In this document: piece after piece, positions 63,399 through 64,000 of the stretch
How positions within the stretch are numbered: position 1 is the stretch's first letter
How the letters are laid out: each line of letters opens with the position of its first letter
Source of the DNA: Azospirillum sp.
GTDB lineage: Bacteria; Pseudomonadota; Alphaproteobacteria; Azospirillales; Azospirillaceae
Assembly (NCBI GenBank): GCA_027486405.1
Contig: JAIXPD010000010.1
Coordinates: 94,399 to 158,398 of the forward strand
DNA: 64,000 nt
Direction: 5' to 3'
Notes under the pieces: generated by a model
What the model was told of the DNA's origin: nothing
Seen by the model: the letters and a program-made list of their open reading frames with translations, nothing else
Databases searched by the model: none
Translations under genes and position numbers: made by a program

Positions 63399-63553
63399 CA
63401 GTCGCCCGGTCAGCAGCAGGACGATGAGAATGATGGGAACGATGCCTGCGGTGCCACTTGGATAACAGCCCCAGTTCGCGCTGTGCGGCCATGTCGGCAA
63501 AGCGCCGATCCAAAACAAACCAGCACAATGAGAAGAAGATTGCCAATGCTCAC
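63399..63553 (-). pseudogene. Frameshifted DUF3309-like small membrane protein relic
   Basis: DUF3309 proteins are about 50 residues: a hydrophobic helix, the motif GALPTWPHS..WGY.PSG and a second helix ending LLLLGR. Here the first helix (VSIGNLLLIVLVCF) is read in one frame from GTG 63553, and IGALPTWPHSANWG followed by GIVPIILIVLLLTGRL in the next. The join is at a TTTT run near 63513, where one base appears missing. A GGAGGTGGGAG site lies upstream of the GTG. The expected stop after GRL is also absent. It is likely a decayed gene, unless it is a sequencing slip. Confidence 0.55.
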
Positions 63554-63622
63554 GGCGTGAACTCCCACCTCCGTGGACGTTATCCGTGACACACACCCGA
63601 CGCCTGTCAACCTCAGCCCCGT

Positions 63623-63739
63623 AGGGCAAGCGCTTGAAGGGTTGTAAACCTATACGAAGAATTTACCGTCATCCCCCGCGAAGACGGGGATGGCGAATGT
63701 CCTCATAGAGGAATTTCAAGCCTTCACCCGATTGCCCTG
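63623..63739. repeat. Intergenic repeat element B, copy 2 (inverted relative to copy 1)
   Basis: A 117-base element from AGGGCAAGCGCTTGAAGG to ATTGCCCTG. Reverse-complemented it matches copy 1 at 21261-21431: CAATCGGGTGAAGGCTTG, AAATTCC, GAGGACATT, GATGACGGTAAATTCTTC and TATAGGTTTA. The double hairpin of copy 1 is replaced here by a single CATCCCC...GGGGATG stem (63670-63692). A direct CAGCCCCG-GCAATCGCTTGAAG-type similarity links its end to the start of element A2 13 bases away. Confidence 0.82.
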
Positions 63740-63751
63740 CTCAGCCCCGCA

Positions 63752-63999
63752 CAGGGCAATCGCTTGAAGCATCGTGCGTGCGCACCGGAACAAGATTCAC
63801 CACGGATTTCACAGATTTTTCCACGGATTTCGCGGGACCCGTATCAGAGCCATCCTGTTTGCGATCCGGCGGCAAGCCTCGTGACCGGATGCAGGATGCG
63901 TTTGGGGGAGAAAATCCGTGCAATCCCTCATTTTGTCCGTGAAATCCGTGTCCATTCTTGCTTGCGTTGTGAGGATCGCCTGTTCAAGCGATTGCCCTG
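63752..63999. repeat. Intergenic repeat element A, copy 2 (MITE-like)
   Basis: A 248-base element with perfect 17-base inverted ends CAGGGCAATCGCTTGAA (63752-63768) and TTCAAGCGATTGCCCTG (63983-63999). It matches copy 1 at 11441-11687 along its length and has the same inner pair CACGGATTTCAC (63801-63812) and GTGAAATCCGTG (63939-63950). No gene inside. Together with B2 and the DUF3309 relic it accounts for nearly all of the 790-base stretch from 63211 to the window end. Confidence 0.88.
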
Positions 64000-64000
64000 C

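Noticed and set aside
63216..63629. Single 137-codon minus-strand protein over the DUF3309 relic
   Set aside because: Only the central 35 residues resemble a known family; the two ends are out-of-frame or unconstrained sequence, so a frameshifted small gene explains it better.

Overview
The window is GC-rich, densely packed DNA from a Gram-negative, motile bacterium. It has TonB-dependent outer-membrane receptors, periplasmic binding proteins and many chemoreceptors. Receptor and regulator sequences, TPR-glycosyltransferase fusions and gene style all point to an alphaproteobacterium of the Rhodospirillales/Azospirillaceae type. That placement is an inference from protein style; there is no rRNA gene in the window to confirm it.

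Layout. (1) 1-3.5 kb: a dipeptide/oligopeptide ABC importer (dppBCDF-like, dppB cut by the window edge). (2) 3.5-15 kb: housekeeping and accessory genes: YajQ, a small protein of unknown function behind a good sigma-54 promoter match, a Ser/Thr-type phosphatase, a dCache chemoreceptor, three glycosyltransferases (two of them fused to TPR modules), an orphan amino-acid-type binding protein and a UPF0126/TRIC membrane protein. (3) 15.1-21.2 kb: a cobalamin riboswitch followed by a B12-uptake operon (btuB, an uncharacterised gene, btuF, btuC, btuD, a DUF1636 metal-binding protein). (4) 21.5-36 kb: a complete chemosensory cluster (HD-GYP response regulator, STAS protein, cheY, cheA, cheW, MCP, cheW, cheR, cheB, an unusual soluble MCP-like protein), then on the other strand an MCP and a response regulator carrying a degenerate PP2C domain. 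(5) 36-46 kb: an orphan ABC_sub_bind protein divergent from an esterase-MFS-hydrolase-hybrid histidine kinase operon, then a histidine phosphatase and another MCP. (6) 46-63.2 kb: an iron island. An ABC exporter and a FecI-type sigma factor lie on the minus strand, a Fur-box-like site sits between divergent promoters, and FecR, a FecA-type receptor with an N-terminal signalling domain, DUF2218, a petrobactin-type siderophore pathway (AsbA, AsbB, AsbC, an AsbD-AsbE fusion, AsbF) and a FatB/D/C/E-like ferric-siderophore importer lie on the plus strand. (7) 63.2-64 kb: a frameshifted DUF3309 relic and two families of short intergenic repeats.

How the genes fit together. The iron island looks self-contained: synthesis of a 3,4-dihydroxybenzoate/citrate siderophore, possible export, receptor-driven surface signalling (FecA-FecR-FecI), uptake and Fur control. 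The chemosensory cluster contains a full CheA/W/Y/R/B pathway plus c-di-GMP (HD-GYP) and partner-switch-like parts (STAS, PP2C-like), suggesting outputs beyond flagellar reversal. The B12 operon is expected to be switched off by adenosylcobalamin. Two intergenic repeat families (about 248 bp and 117-171 bp, with related GGGCAA-type ends) each occur twice in the window. They look like non-autonomous, MITE/REP-type elements. No tRNA, rRNA, intact IS element, phage gene or CRISPR array was seen.
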